A DNA stretch of 64,000 nucleotides from Eulemur rufifrons (taxonomy: Eukaryota > Chordata > Mammalia > Primates > Lemuridae), in assembly GCF_041146395.1 (NCBI RefSeq), contig NC_090997.1, positions 40,775,501 through 40,839,500 of the forward strand, given 5' to 3'. The stretch's first letter is position 1. Each line of letters opens with the position of its first letter. The notes under the pieces are model-generated. The model was not told the origin of the DNA. It did not search any database and saw only the letters and a program-made list of their open reading frames with translations. Positions 1 through 13,060 of the stretch are shown piece after piece. Position numbers and translations under genes: made by a program.

Positions 1-429
1 TCTGTGAGTAATCCTATAGCTACACCAATGTAGTAATAGAATGATCTCTAGAAAGTTGATGCTTTTTCAAATTTAAGCAGTGTAGATATAAAATCCCTTA
101 AAAACTGTTATTTTTATTGACCTGAAACATATATATGAAGTAAAAACATTGCTTGCTATGCAAATTCAGCTTCTAGATGAGTCCACAATTTACCTTCCAG
201 CCATGTTGCTGCCATTGAACCCACTCTGTGTAGAATTCTGAAGCTGCCTCTGATGAATGGGCAAATTTGTTGTCATTTCCTTGGAAGCTTTCTTGAGGAG
301 ATTACATATTTTGTTTCACATTTAGTTTCTAAAAATCAGAATCTTCTTGGAATCATCAAAGTGCTTCCAGACTACTGTTCCACCATCACCATTGCATATC
401 ACTTGTGTCAACTCCCTGACGTTATCTCC
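1..429. other. No recognised feature
   Basis: AT-rich sequence with no repeat that I recognise. A 72-codon open frame (253-471) has no recognisable domain and runs into a MIR-like end, so it is treated as chance. Confidence 0.5.
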
Positions 430-497
430 CTAAAGTACTTAGAACAGTATCTGGGATATAGTGAGCATTAAATGCATGGGTGCCATTATTATTATAA
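430..497 (+). repeat. MIR or L2 3' end fragment
   Basis: The order of words (a 'cttagaacagt' motif, a degenerate 'gcacatagtaagcgctcaat' stretch, then ATT triplets) matches the 3' end of MIR elements. The fragment is short and diverged, so L2 is a possible alternative. Confidence 0.5.
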
Positions 498-1540
498 CCC
501 TCAGGTGTTTCCAACATCCTTCAGCAGGGGTATGCTGGAGCCAGCTCATCTGATTTATTTCTAGGAATTTAACAAGCCAATTGTTAAACATGCCCATTAT
601 TAACAATTAAATTATATTAACTTATAATTCAATAAATTACACTAAAAATGAAAGTCATAAACACTCAGAACTTATCAATTCCCAATTATTTTCCTACGTT
701 TTAATATTACACATACCCTTGAGGTTATTTAACTCCGTTATATCAGCAGGGTAGAAATACCATATGATGGTGTGCTACGACATATCTCTTTCTCACTCCA
801 TGTATGTTGTCCCATTGGTAGCTTGAAAATGGTCATGATGGCAACATGTCACAACAGAAAGTAGCCAGCACTACAAATCAGCACTTGATTTATCGTTCTG
901 TTGATTGTTTAGGCAAAAGGAAATGATGGAGAAAATGTTAATAATGCAAATTAAACTTAACAGTGTGTTGTGTCTAATATTGAAACTGAAAGAGGTTTCA
1001 ATGTTATGAATATAACATTATACAAGAGTCAGAAATAGTTCAACAATAAATTATGTATAAGATTTAATGACAAAAAAATTATTGGGAAAAGAAGTAGTAG
1101 ATTGGGATGTAACTTCATTTATCAAATCATAGTTGCATTGCAATCATACACTGGCTATGTATACAAGAATTTTGCAAAAATTAACAAAAGCATATTCTGG
1201 GAATCAATTGGATATGTGTAATTTACAAAAGGATATTGAATATTTTATCATTTATAAATTGTGTGCTATACATTCTTTATATATGTAAAACTTATAATAA
1301 ACACATGTGTGTATATATACATATACATACATACACACATGCATTTTTCCCTAAAAGCTTTATTATGAAACATTCACCAGTACACCACTGCCTTTAGATT
1401 TTCTTATCACTCAAAAGATAGAATAAGGGAAGAATTGTTTTACTAAGGATGGAATGCATACAGAAAGGAGATGGTGAAAAGGAAAAACGGGCATCGCCTT
1501 AGAAAACCATGTAATCATTCAAATAGTAAATATTTATAAT
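498..1540. other. No recognised gene; AT-rich with a short TA/CA simple repeat
   Basis: No gene or clear transposon is visible. An alternating TA/CA microsatellite-like stretch lies at about 1303-1341. Confidence 0.5.
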
Positions 1541-2245
<705 letters not shown>

Positions 2246-3285
2246 TTCTGCCATCTACATGTACTCAACCCGGCAGAAAGCTGAAATCTTATTTACCTTG
2301 GTTAAGCAAATGGCCTGTAAATGGGGCCAGCTCAGCTGCAAACAGACAAACAAAATCCTATTTGTCCCTCAATGATGGTCCTGTTCTCTTCCTCCATTTT
2401 CTGAATATTAGCAATTCAGTAGATCTATTGTAGATAAAGATAAAGTAGCTAGAAATTAGTCTTGGTTCCTTCCTTCACCTTATGACTACGCTATTTCATC
2501 TCCTCTGTCTTCCTCAATCAAGATGGGTCTATATTCTTTATTTTAATTTTAACTGGGAAGAAGCTTTGTAATGTATTAATGGAAATGTAGTAGAAAAGAA
2601 AAAAAAAATGTTCTAAGCATCTTCCTCCATTGATGATTCTTCTGGAAAGCACTATCAGACAAGAGCATGCCATGTTTCAGCCATTGAAGGAAATTAAAAC
2701 AAACATTCTCATCAGCTGTGGTTCATGCTGCAGCAGACTTCAGTGTTACCCATGACTAAAATATGCCCCTCCTTTTGATAATGAAGATCTTGGGTCTTGC
2801 TTTACCCCTGGTATCATTCATCCCATTCTGGTTGGCACTGGTCTGTGGCTGCACTCCCAGAATCGGTACATTCCCAAGCCAAGCCATTCTTCTCTTTTAT
2901 GTTATGTCTCCTTCATTGGCAGAAGGAGTCTCAGTGAAAAGGAAACAGATATGGGCTGTGTAAATACGGCGTATTACTGGGTTGAGAGTGAAGTAATGTT
3001 AGAGGAAGTTTGAAATTTTGCAAAGTAATAACAATTAAAAAGTTCAAGCATAATCACATGTAACCATCATACATGACATGAAAGATAAAGAGACTACAAG
3101 CAAATGGTAAGGGAAGACAAAGATGGGTATCGGTGTGTACACAGAGGTAAGAAAAGGGCCCTCAGGAGAGTAATATAACTTCTCCTTTTGGAGGCAAGCA
3201 CAAGGCAGTTTAATTCCACTTAGTCCTCTATTTGTCAAAATTGTTTTTATGATCTCTTCTATGCCTAGCCAAGTTTTCTCTAATC
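2246..3285. other. No recognised feature
   Basis: Non-repetitive-looking sequence. The open frames here (for example 2763-2963) are short, lack domains and have no splice context that I can defend. Confidence 0.5.
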
Positions 3286-3450
3286 CAGTGCTCCTCAGAC
3301 TTGACTGTGCATGAAAATCACTGGGAGAGCTTCTTGAGAGGCAGATTCTGATCCAGTAGCTCTGCAGTGAGGTCTGAGATTTAACGTTTCCAACAAGCTC
3401 ACAGGTGATGTCCACGCTGCTGATTTGGAGCCCCACTCTGAGTAGCGAGG
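3286..3450 (+). mobile_element. MER5A-type hAT-Charlie MITE
   Basis: Begins with a degenerate 'cagtg...ctcagac' terminus, followed by 'gaaaatcactgggagagctt', 'gattctgat' and 'aacaagctcacaggtgatg', in the order of MER5 non-autonomous hAT elements. The overlapping minus-strand open frame (3044-3436) is an artefact of this repeat. Confidence 0.8.
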
Positions 3451-4712
3451 CTCTTCTCTATAAGACACTATACTGGGGAGTAGGAGGGGGACAAGGAGTA
3501 AGAAGATCTAGTACCTTAGAAAATGAGGTCAAAACAATTCTCCAACTTTGAGCTATGAACTTTGACATTCCATATCAAACTGATTTCAGAAACCTATTAT
3601 GATTGCTTTTATAAAATAAACAATATATATTTTTTTAGTTTTGCTGATTTCTGGGATTTGAGGCCAGTTGGTTCCTCAAATGTTAAGTCTATGTTTATGT
3701 AATGGAAAAAGAATCTAGACTTATATCAAGGATGCGATAAGATTCTTTTTCTTATATGGATGAATTTGTGAAGCCACAAAAATAAACATCAATTTCATTC
3801 CGTTTGTAAAGGCATACATATGTCATCTAAGTCAAAATTGTGGATTTTAAGGTAAAGGACGTACAACATAATTTTGGAGTTTCTTTTTAACAAGGAGCAA
3901 TAACTTTCAGTCTAGCCAGAGGTAACCTAGTCTAAGAAAATGCTCTGTAAATATACGAGGGATACGGATTTCCTCCCTCTCTTTCAGAAGCTTCTGGCTA
4001 GAAAAAATATCTCGAAATAAGATTTCCACTTGCAAAATAAAGCAATATCTTTGCTGGTGATGTAGTAAGAGAAAAGTCTGATTCTTTTCATTTCCTGGTT
4101 TGGAAAAGCAAGGCACAGAGGAGTTGGTCCAAACTGATGCAGTCATTAGCTCCAGGGGAGGCATGGCAATGGAAAGGCAGCCCACCGGCACTGAGGGCAT
4201 TGTGCCTCCCTCTCCCCATGCTGCCTGCCTGCTTAAAGTCCGTCCAACTTGGTTTCCTGTCTCCTCGACTTCTTACCCTCACACATTATCATTGTCCCCT
4301 TGGCGACGATGGCTTTCATCATTGATATGCTAGAACTTTCTCCCAGACAGTTTCTAATGCAGTTTGCCAGTGAGATGCTAAGATCTGGGTTTCAGGAAGA
4401 GCGACTGTTCTATTTTTCATCAATATTTTTGCCCAGCTCTACTAGTATTGATACAAAATTTCATTTGCTGCTTCTACAGCTCCCATCATCTATAATAAGG
4501 GTTTGAGAAATCCTATCTTGGGACTCTGACCTTTCCCTCCCATCCTGGCTTCCTTTCCCATGGCCCTTCCCAATCCCATCACTGAGGCACATCATCCCAC
4601 CACTCATGGCTCAGTTACTCAGAGTCGGGAAGGAAAGAAAAAGTGAACTGTCTTATTTTGGAGACGCTTGTCTCATCCAGAACGTAAGCATTTGTTCTAT
4701 CCTTCACAACTA
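3451..4712. other. No recognised feature; slightly GC-richer patch at 4100-4330
   Basis: Several overlapping open frames of 60-97 codons occur on both strands around 3907-4506. They overlap in conflicting frames, none shows a domain or a splice-bounded structure, and I do not call a gene. Confidence 0.45.
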
Positions 4713-4845
4713 GGATGATCAAGTAATTCATAGTCTAAATCGGGACACTTTTGAAAACAAAAGAGGTGAGAATAAAATTAGGCCGAGATTGCAGGCATAA
4801 ATTAGGACTGTCCTGGGCATATTGTAACACACGGCCACCCTATTG
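4713..4845. mobile_element. Short old DNA-transposon-like repeat (family unresolved)
   Basis: The stretch has imperfect inverted ends ('taggatgatca' at the left, 'ggccacccta' at the right) and an internal 'gggacacttttga' word typical of a dispersed mammalian repeat that I recognise but cannot name with certainty. No coding potential. Confidence 0.4.
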
Positions 4846-6146
4846 ATGTCTTGTACAGGTCTCTCTGTGGGCTCCTCCAAGATTCCACTGAAAAAGGTCT
4901 TGAATGCTAGGAACTTTAGTGGACCCTGACCAGTAATTTATGAGTAAAATGTAAGGTGGAGCCTCTAGAAGTTCCACTACATTGTAACTTTCAGGTGTCG
5001 ATTGATTTAATAATTTTAGTTAATAAAAACTTAAGTTATAATGACTACATACAGAGATAAGCACAAAGCAATGGATTAAAGGAAGAGCTAGGACTTATTT
5101 TAATCTTATTTATTTGTTCTTGCTCACAGCTGACTTAAAACCTTTACTGTTTGTTGGATGTAAAACATTTTGTGTTTGCTTAACACTTACATCAGAAACC
5201 AATGTTGGTTAGAAGGAGAAACCTAGAAGTTCACGTTTAATTACCTTTGGCTCTCCACTCCCATTCTTTGTTTAAGAGCCAAGCTTATGTTTAATTTAAA
5301 AAGGAAAGCAAGGTTGAGAAGTGATTCAACTGTACTATCTATCTACATTTTATAGTATAGAGGTTCTTTTGCACAGTGACATCTAAACCCCTCGTGGGCA
5401 AACGCAACAACACAAAGAATAGGATATTACTGTATGATCTTAAGCTGCTTTATAGATACTACACCTAAAATATTTTCCCACTTGTTTCTTGGCAACCCTA
5501 ATCCTTGTCTCCAATAGTCTCCTAACTTTAGTCCCCTTGAATTCAATAGCGGCTTCTGTTATCTTTTGCAAATTCTATTCTGAACCTGTAATTTCCCAGT
5601 ATAAAACCTTTCAAGGGAACCCCATAAAGACATTTCCAAGATCTTTAACCCAATTTACAAATCCCTCCATCATCTATGCCCCTAGCCTCATCACTGAACA
5701 AGTAACTTGCTAACATTTGTTTAATGGTTGTAACCAAAGATAAAAAAGACATGTGCCAAGGCCTTTCCCTCAAGGGATTTATTCTCTTTGAACAGGTAGT
5801 TACAACACTGGTTTGGGATGAACTGAGATTGCCCAAGTGCTGGTTTGAGAATAGTTTGTATTTATTTGTTTATTTAGCTATGCTTGGTGGTAATGGGGAA
5901 ACAAGTAGAGGGAACTGAGATGGGACTGAAATTGCTTTAGCCTAGCAAGCAGGTAGAGGAATTAGATCCTAAGATGTGGACAAGAGCTAAAAACTAGAGG
6001 AGTAAAAACATGGTAAGGGAAGGGAGAAGAGAGACTAAGAATGGAGGAGAACTTTCCAAACTATTTTTAAATATCTTTCAAGTTGTATGAACTCATTCAG
6101 TCAAAAGAGGCTTACGTTTTATGCCATAGATGTCGACCTTTTGACT
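4846..6146. other. No recognised feature
   Basis: No gene, RNA gene or repeat that I can support. Open frames at 5489-5918 on both strands are short and mutually overlapping. Confidence 0.5.
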
Positions 6147-6306
6147 CAGTGAGTCTCAATGGTGACTGCACATTAAAGTCAAAAAGGTACTTGCAGAACG
6201 ACACTTCCCAGGACTCACCTCCAGATGTTCTGCTTTGACTGGTCTCAGGTGGGCCTGAAAAGCGTTGTGTTCAAAAGCCTCCCCCTCCAGGTGACTCTTG
6301 TGAAGA
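6147..6306 (+). mobile_element. Degenerate MER5-type hAT MITE
   Basis: The 'cagtgagtctcaatggtgactgcacatta' start and the 'caggtgactcttgtg' end fit MER5. The central part is heavily diverged and the right terminus is missing. Confidence 0.65.
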
Positions 6307-6596
6307 TTAAATGAGATTACCCATGTGGATGCACTTTGCACAGGGTTCTCTAAAGGTTGGCTCTTATTGATAAGATTACTAAATCAATAGCCATTAAATT
6401 TCAAAGCAAAGGGGGAAAAGAGCTCAGTTTTGGACTTTGCTAGGGCCTAAGCTTACTTCAGAATGAATCTTTGAACTGAATCTTAAAGTCCTAGTTAGGT
6501 GAAGAACGGAACCATGCAGCCCAGGAGAAGGAAGAGCATATACAAAAACACATAGGTGAGAAATAATCTCTGCAGAAAACACTTCATTTTCTGCTT

Positions 6597-6755
6597 CATT
6601 CAACAACCATTTATTGCATCTTTAGTCCATGCTTCACATTGTCCTATTCACTGGGGACACAAGGGTGACTGGCAAGAAAGTCACAAACTAAGGTAAATTG
6701 GACAAAGCAAGGCTGTCTTCCCCTCTAGGGTGCTTAAAATGGTGGGTTGGTCAAG
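6597..6755 (-). mobile_element. L2 3' end fragment
   Basis: 'attcaacaaccatttattgc', 'cactggggacacaaggg' and 'tctagggtgctta' are diverged forms of the reverse complement of the L2 3' end. The 3' terminus lies at the low coordinate, so the element is on the minus strand. Confidence 0.65.
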
Positions 6756-7463
6756 TTGAAATTTAAAGGCACCTTTAGGAGCAAACAAGGGCCAGCAACT
6801 CCCTACAGGGAAGTTCTCATGCATCAGCTAATGCAGAGTCAAAGAAATGGATGTCAGGAAGGATGGACATGAAAGTTCCAGTGTGATTAGCCACACAAGA
6901 GTACAGTGCATGAGTAGGGGTATCACATACATCCTCTTCTTGGCACACTGCAAAGTACTCTGCAAATTTGAAACAGCATTAGCATTATTATTGTTATTAA
7001 CTCTTTAAAGCAAATGTTAATGAATTGAGAGAAAAAATTATTTTTAATGCCTAGTAAATATTAATCCCCAGAAACCTATAGAGTGTGTTTAATATTTAAT
7101 GTATTAAAATTGAAACATTTATTCAGATTTTCATATATGAAGTGACCCAGTTCTCCCAAGTTTTGGTAGTAGTCTCAAACCCTTTATGGAAAGGTACATA
7201 AATTCACAAACTTATATACATAATTATTGAGACTGTAACTCTTGCCAGATATCCACCCCCACAATTTCCATCTTCCTAAGGAAATACATGTATAAATCGA
7301 GGGCAACTTGCCTGGTTAGCCCAGGGAAAACCAGGACCAAGGACAAGGGATCCCACCCCTCCCTGCTGCCCGCTGGGCACTGAGGCTGTTCCATAAAGGG
7401 GTTGAGAGTTGTGAGGGGAAGCTGGATCGAAGAAGACCAGCTGCAACAAATAACAAGTCTGTG
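6756..7463. other. No recognised feature
   Basis: A weak MIR-like end (ATT triplets near 6980-7000) is the only pattern seen. The rest is unassigned AT-rich sequence. Confidence 0.4.
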
Positions 7464-7652
7464 CAATGGTTTGCAAATATGATCCTGGTACCAGCTGCTT
7501 TGTTACTACCTAAGAACTTGATAGAAATGCAGATTCTCAGTTCCCACCCAGGAAAGACCAAGCCAGAAACTTTGAGGGTAGGATCCAATAACCTGTGCTT
7601 TAACACACTCTCCAAGTAATTTGATGAATGCTGAAATTTGGGAAACATTAGA
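7464..7652 (-). mobile_element. MER5A-type hAT MITE
   Basis: A nearly complete MER5 in reverse orientation: 'caatggtttgcaaatatgatcctgg' at the left, 'gaaatgcagattctcag' and 'gtgctttaacacactctcc' in the centre. It is immediately followed by a second MER5-like element at 7653. Minus-strand open frames here (7224-7666) are repeat-derived artefacts. Confidence 0.8.
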
Positions 7653-8211
7653 TTAGTGGTCCCCACTCTTGGCTACTGACTGAATTTACTTAAGGACTGT
7701 GTTTGTTTGCTAGGGCTGCCATGACAAATATCACAGACTGGGAAGCTTAAACAAAAATCATTTTTTTCACAGTTCTGGAGAATAGAAGTTTGAGATCCAA
7801 GTGTTGGCAGGGTTGGTGTCTTCTGAGGCTTCCCTCCTTGGCATATAGATAGTCATTTTCTCCCTGTGTCTTCACATGATCTTTCTTCTGTCTCTTGTCT
7901 TGATTTCCTCTTCTTAATAAAGACACCAGTCGTATTGGGTTAGGGCCCACCCTGATGACCTCATTTCAACTTAATTTCCTTTTTAAAGATACTATCTCCA
8001 AATATAGTCACAATTTGAGGTATTGAGGGTTAGGACTTCAATGTATGAACTTTAGGTGGACACAGATCAGCCCATAACAAGGATCTTTAATTAAACAAAT
8101 AGCAATATCACATGAGACCAACTAAATCTGAATTCAGGGGGCCTAGGCATAAGTATTTCTTAAAAGCTCTCTTGTGATTCATATGTGTGGCTAGGGATAA
8201 GAACCAGTCTG
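7653..8211 (+). mobile_element. Second MER5-type element, split by a solo MLT1 LTR
   Basis: The left part (7653-7697) reads 'agtggtccccactcttgg'. The right part (8085-8211) resumes with 'aattcagggggcctaggcat' and ends in 'aagaaccagtctg', a degenerate hAT terminus. The intervening 7698-8079 is an LTR with its own target duplication, so the MER5 copy is the older of the two. Confidence 0.75.
7698..8079 (-). mobile_element. Solo MLT1 (ERVL-MaLR) LTR
   Basis: Bounded by TG (7698) and CA (8079) and flanked by a 5-bp duplication, aggac (7693-7697) and aggat (8080-8084), with one mismatch. The internal text ('gctagggctgcc', 'cacagttctgga', 'gggcccaccctgatgacctc') is the reverse complement of an MLT1 LTR. 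There is no internal retroviral region, so this is a solo LTR. Confidence 0.9.
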
Positions 8212-10604
8212 TAATGGGTAAAAAGCTAAACAGTTGGCACACATCAGGGCATTTGGCCATCCGTGGCCAAGTGCTGCATAGTCAGGCAGGCAGACCCTAG
8301 CGAGAGCAAAGGGTGTTATAGGCAGCAGGAACTCAACCATGGGAAGTCTGGCTTAGGACAGCATATTTTGCCAAGCCCCGAGCCAAAAGTGGATAGATTG
8401 AGAATTCAGTTAATATAGTAGCAATGTGGATAGGAGGCAGTTCATAAGAAACCAACATCAGAATAAGTGTAAAAGGTTATAACTCAGCCACAGTTCACAC
8501 AGCAGGGAGCACAAGTTTGTGACCAGGGCTCCTGGCCAGGAAGTTGTCCACAAGGCCAGAGGATGTAGCTGCAGAAATGCAAGAGACAGCAGTGAAGAAA
8601 GTAGATGGCATCTTAGCCTTTTACAAGACAGCCTACCTTTTGATACCTTGAATACATGTATCTTTCTACAGTGTTTTATACAAAAGGAAGAGAAAACAAG
8701 ACAGAAAGTAACAACAACAAAACCACTGCCCTGAAGATAGAATGTATACATGGATTGATGATGCTTTGTGAAGGGCTATCCAACTCCTAGTGAGTTCCTC
8801 GACTTTATTTCCTGTGGGTGATGGGGAATCTCACAGAGTGGCTGATTAAACTTCTAACCTTTGTCAAAGCAATAATCTCTGCTTTGTTCTCCCTCACAGA
8901 GAAGCAGCCAATTTTGTTCAAATTGTCGTTATTAGTTCCATTTCCAACACCACAAAAATTAAAGGACTGTTGCAAAGAAACAAATGGAATCCAGGAAGAA
9001 CACACAATCTCTTTGAAAACTCCTCACCTCTATCCACCCACCCACCTGGCCTAGAGACGGAAGAATTACAGGGAACCCAGCTGAGTAATAATGTTATTGA
9101 TCCCCTGCTAATCGGATTTTTCTTGAGTCCAGCAACAGTCAAGTGTTTACAAGACTTCTCTTTTCAAAACAATTCAAAAGTCATTCCCAGCAGAGAAGCT
9201 AGAAACCAGAAAATCAATAATGCAGGAACTGCTACCAAGGATTTTCATCTACCCAGCGAGGAGAATATTTATTTATAGAAAAACTGGCCACTCCAGTTTA
9301 GTGTGGTAATAACATGGTACAGCTAGTTCAAAGAGTGGCATGGTTGAACACAGCCTTGTATTATGCCCACTGTAAATGGTCTCTATGAGGAAAAGCCTAT
9401 AATTTAGAGAGATTTGCCATGAATGGTAAAGCCTGGGTCATTGTAACAGATACTTTTTACCAATTCTATTTATGGAAGGGGATGTAAAAAGGAAGGAAAA
9501 ATGTTAGCTTCAGGAAAACTGGAAGAGGAAAGTGAGCTTCCTTGGGTTTTACCTACGTGAGAGCTATCTTACACCCAACTTGAAGCCTTCCTTGATGGCT
9601 GAAGACTTAATTATTACAAAGACATTTTTTTTAATGGAATATACATAATTTGCTCCCTAAAAAAATCACTTCCCAACTGTCCTGCTTATAGATTATCTCC
9701 CTTTACATTTTCCTTGAACTCCGGGGAAAACTATGTACTCTTTTCAATTGCATTTTTATATTTGAGTTTATTATTCGATAGAAGTCAGAAAATACTGACT
9801 CAAAATATCCAGCTATTTTCCAGGGAACTCTTTGGGGCATGGTTCTGTTGACCTTCTGTGGTGTATCCCCTCAATCTTTGTCATTGCTACTGGAAAAGCA
9901 GGAAGTACAGATTGTAAGTGTGGCTGCTTCAAGCCAGGCTCTGAAGATGTAGGCAGCAAGTTCTTAGACTTACTTGAAAAAAAAAAAACCAAGTAACTAT
10001 TCTATGGGGAATTAAGGAATAGTGGGTCTGAACTTAATCCCTCTGTGCCTGTCTACCATCGCCATTTTCAGTTTCTGTCAGCCAGCTGTGATGCATTTCC
10101 AAAGATGACACTTGCACAGTGATATTCTGGTAAATATTTACACTGGCTTTCCAAGGACAATAAGGCCTGATTTGTCTTGTCCGACAATTTCCATGGTGTA
10201 AATACTCCCGCATGGCTCATTTCAAGCTATCAACATGAAGTCCCTGAAAGCAGAGTTGGAAAGAGATAGACCGTTATGTAACATTTCCAGAATGCAGATA
10301 CAGTTGAAGTAAAAAAAAACCTCAGGAGTATACATAATAATAAAATGTCGTAAAATAATTAGTAAGTGATGAGTTTTGAATATTTATGATCTTGTTTTTA
10401 ATATAATTTATGTAGTTGTAAATTTACATAATTTAATTTTTAAAATGGTTGTATTTAGCATCCAGCTTAAAAAGTTCCTGAAAATCTGAAGTTGGCTCAC
10501 ATAAGCCAGTAGCAGCCAGTTCCAGCATACCGCTGGTCCTCTGGAATGTGAAGCCCAGATTCATGAATGAAAGGAGAGCCCAGGCCCACAAACAACATCA
10601 ATCA
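8212..10604. other. Long stretch with no recognised feature
   Basis: No transposon or gene that I can identify. Two overlapping open frames at 8818-9278 (78 and 102 codons) lack recognisable domains. This block may be unique sequence and would be a sensible place to test for conserved non-coding elements. Confidence 0.5.
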
Positions 10605-11255
10605 TAGGCACTTTTACTCCTCTTTCTCCCCAACCCACAGCCTATCCATTGGCAAATCTTGGAACCTCTACCTTCCAAATGCATCCAAAAGCTGACATTC
10701 TCACCATACCTGACACAGCTTCCATGATATCTATCTGCCCTACATTACTGCAGTAGCATCCTGACTGTTCTCACCCTCCAGCTGCCCTTTCTCACAGCTG
10801 CCAACATGAGACGAGCCTCTTACAACTCAATTTCAGCCATGTGTGTTCTCTGGGGTGAAACCTCAATGTCTCCCCATTTCACTTAGAGTGAAAGCCGGAG
10901 TCGTCAGGCTTCTGCTGTTCTCTAAGAGATATTCTTTCCCCTAGATATTCCCATGGCCCTTTCTCCATCCACTAGGTCTTTCCCAAATGTCAACTCTTGA
11001 CCTATTTAAAATTGCAACCTCTGTCATAATCCTCTCCCCTCCTTTTTTTTTTCTTTTTTGTTTTTTTCTCCATAACACTTATTAGCAGCTGAAAGACTAT
11101 AAATTGTACTTAGTGTTTTCTTCCTGCTAGAATTTAAGCTTCCTGAGGCTACCTGAGAGATTTGTCTGTTTTGTTTACTGCTATGTATCCCCAGCACCTA
11201 GAAACAGTACCTAGCACAGTAGGAATTCAATAAACACTAGCTGAAAGAATGGTTC
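10605..11255 (+). mobile_element. L2 3' half
   Basis: Contains L2 landmarks in order: 'ttactgcagtagcatcctgac', 'ctcccatttcacttagagtgaaagcc' (diverged), 'cctatttaaaattgcaacc' near 11005, 'ctccataacacttattagcagctga' near 11070, and the terminal 'cagcacctag...caataaacactagctgaaagaatg'. The 3' terminus is at about 11255. Confidence 0.88.
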
Positions 11256-11622
11256 CATCTGCAGGAACTGAAGATATTTCAAACACAATTAGGGAAGGGT
11301 GGTAGGATGGAGGAAGAGAGGATAGGGAGGAGGGAGTTAGGGAAGTCATAGGAAAACAGAACATTTCACTGGGCAACTCAGAACCGAGCCTCTTCAGTGT
11401 CCCTGCTGAGTCAGTGAAGGGTGTGGACTTCTAGAAGACTAGCTCTCCTGATGTGGAATAGGGGTGTATATAAAGAAAGGTTGTGTGCTTTCCTAAAAAG
11501 AGCATTACTTTTGAATTCAGATAAATGCTGTTGCGACTCCTGTCATTATTTTGGGGGATGTATAATTTAATCCCTTCAAGCTTCTTCCACTTCTCCTCTC
11601 TGTGAATTCTCCTCTCCCTTTT

Positions 11623-11659
11623 ATGCCAGAAAAGCCTATGCAGTTGGCTTTTCTGGCAT
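11623..11659. repeat. Perfect 14-bp inverted repeat (hairpin) with 9-nt spacer
   Basis: Arm 1 is atgccagaaaagcc (11623-11636) and arm 2 is its exact reverse complement ggcttttctggcat (11646-11659). The spacer is 11637-11645. There is no poly-T context that would suggest a specific termination role; function is unknown. Confidence 0.85.
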
Positions 11660-11739
11660 CTTTTACTCCCTTGATCTCTTAAAGGCTGTGTCCAGCAGCC
11701 CCTCCACCACTCTCTTCTCCTCTGACTCTAGGCAGATGG

Positions 11740-11850
11740 GACACACTTTCCACCTCCCTTGACTTTGCTCACGCTGCTCCCTCAGCCTGAAGAAAATACA
11801 CAACGCAACTCCAATACTACCCTCTTTTCAGGTCTAACTGCTTTTGTGTT
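11740..11850 (+). mobile_element. L2 fragment
   Basis: 'gactttgctcacgctgctccctcagcctga' corresponds to the segment of L2 around its 'tgctgttccctctgcctgga' box. Short and diverged. Confidence 0.5.
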
Positions 11851-12039
11851 CCCATGGTCCTATTTCACTCACCCCCCTCATAACTGCAAGATGTTGTGGG
11901 AAAAGTGCAAGACTTAGAGAAAAAACTGAGTTCATCATAGGAGCATCATGTTACAACCATGTTGACTTAAATCAATCCCTTAAATTTCTAAGCTTTTCAG
12001 TTTCTTTGGGTGAAAAATGGGCAGGCAGCGAGACATCAT

Positions 12040-12265
12040 GGGTCTAGCAATAGCCTCCTTGGGTCATATTGCAGCTCTGCTACTTTTAGCTAGGTGAAAG
12101 AGCAAATTAATGTCTCCAAGCCTTGGTGTCTTCCTTGATAAAAGCATAGGCAATAGTGCCTACCTCATACAGTTGCTGTGAAGATTCAGTGAGATGTAAA
12201 GCACTGATACACTGCCTGACACATAGAAAGCACTCAATTCAGGTCAATTATTATTATTATTATTG
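12040..12265 (+). mobile_element. MIR SINE
   Basis: Core words 'gctctgctacttttagctaggtga', 'gtgcctacctcatacagttgctgtgaagatt' and 'cctgacacatagaaagcactcaatt', then ATT triplets at 12249-12264, give a nearly complete plus-strand MIR. The open frame 12156-12425 overlaps it and is not a gene. Confidence 0.88.
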
Positions 12266-12299
12266 TTGGACAACTGTAAAGACCCATAAGGTAATGTCT

Positions 12300-12765
12300 G
12301 TGTGCTGGATAACTTTTGTTTGCCCCTCTAGATCCACTCCCCAACTTTCTGCACCCCACCCCTGCCCCATGAAGCTGATTTGTAGGGCCTCTGTCAAAGG
12401 TTCCTTCATCCTCGGGCTTCCTTAGGCTAATGGAGGCACTAACAAGAGATGGGCTCCCTCCCTGGGAAGACTCTGTGGGTCATCTTTTCTCTATTCAAGG
12501 CCATGACTCCTGTCAGATGATTCTCTCCACAAGGCTGTCTACTCGCTCTCTGAGGATGGCTAACCACTCTCTCCTCTTGGTAATGACTTCCTGCTCTCAC
12601 TAGCTCTGGGATTTTATACTATCTTGTTTTTTTTTTTTTTTCCACTCTATTAGCTCCCTTGTAAATAGTCTCTTTATGAAACTCTACTCAACTTGAGCAT
12701 CCTGCTTCTTGCCTGAAACCCAGGGGATAGGGTTGTACGTCAGAGTACTTTTTGAAGTCACAACA
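12300..12765 (+). mobile_element. Old dispersed repeat, family unresolved
   Basis: I recognise the layout ('cccctctagatccactcccca...tgca', 'ctaatggaggcac', 'gtaaatagtctctttatgaaactct', 'gagcatcctgcttcttgcc') as a common mammalian repeat 3' region, but cannot assign the family from memory. A T-run interrupts it at about 12627-12641. Confidence 0.45.
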
Positions 12766-12894
12766 CACGTCATTTGCCCATGTGCTTATTTGTCCCTATA
12801 TCCCAGCAACAGGCAGTGTCAAGCACTTGCAAGAAAAAAAAAAAAAACACTGTTCACAGTGAAAAAAACTCACTGCCTACTAAACATTCCCTAG

Positions 12895-13060
12895 TTGTCT
12901 CATAGGAACCTTCAACTCAACATGTCCGTTAATGATCCATCATCTGTTCTTCCTTCTGTATTCCTAAATGCCATTAAGAATATCACACCATTCTGACTTC
13001 CCATGTGAAAACCTCAGGTCATTTTGACCTCTTCCTAGGATCTCATATCCAATCTGCACA
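12895..13060 (+). mobile_element. L2 ORF2 C-terminal region fragment
   Basis: 'ttcaactcaacatgtcc', 'cctaggatctcatatccaatctgc' and the intervening text are diverged forms of the L2 segment just downstream of the reverse-transcriptase domain. Frames are broken. Confidence 0.6.

Noticed and set aside
3044..3436. 130-codon minus-strand open frame as a gene
   Set aside because: Half of it is MER5 sequence; the remainder shows no domain or splice context.
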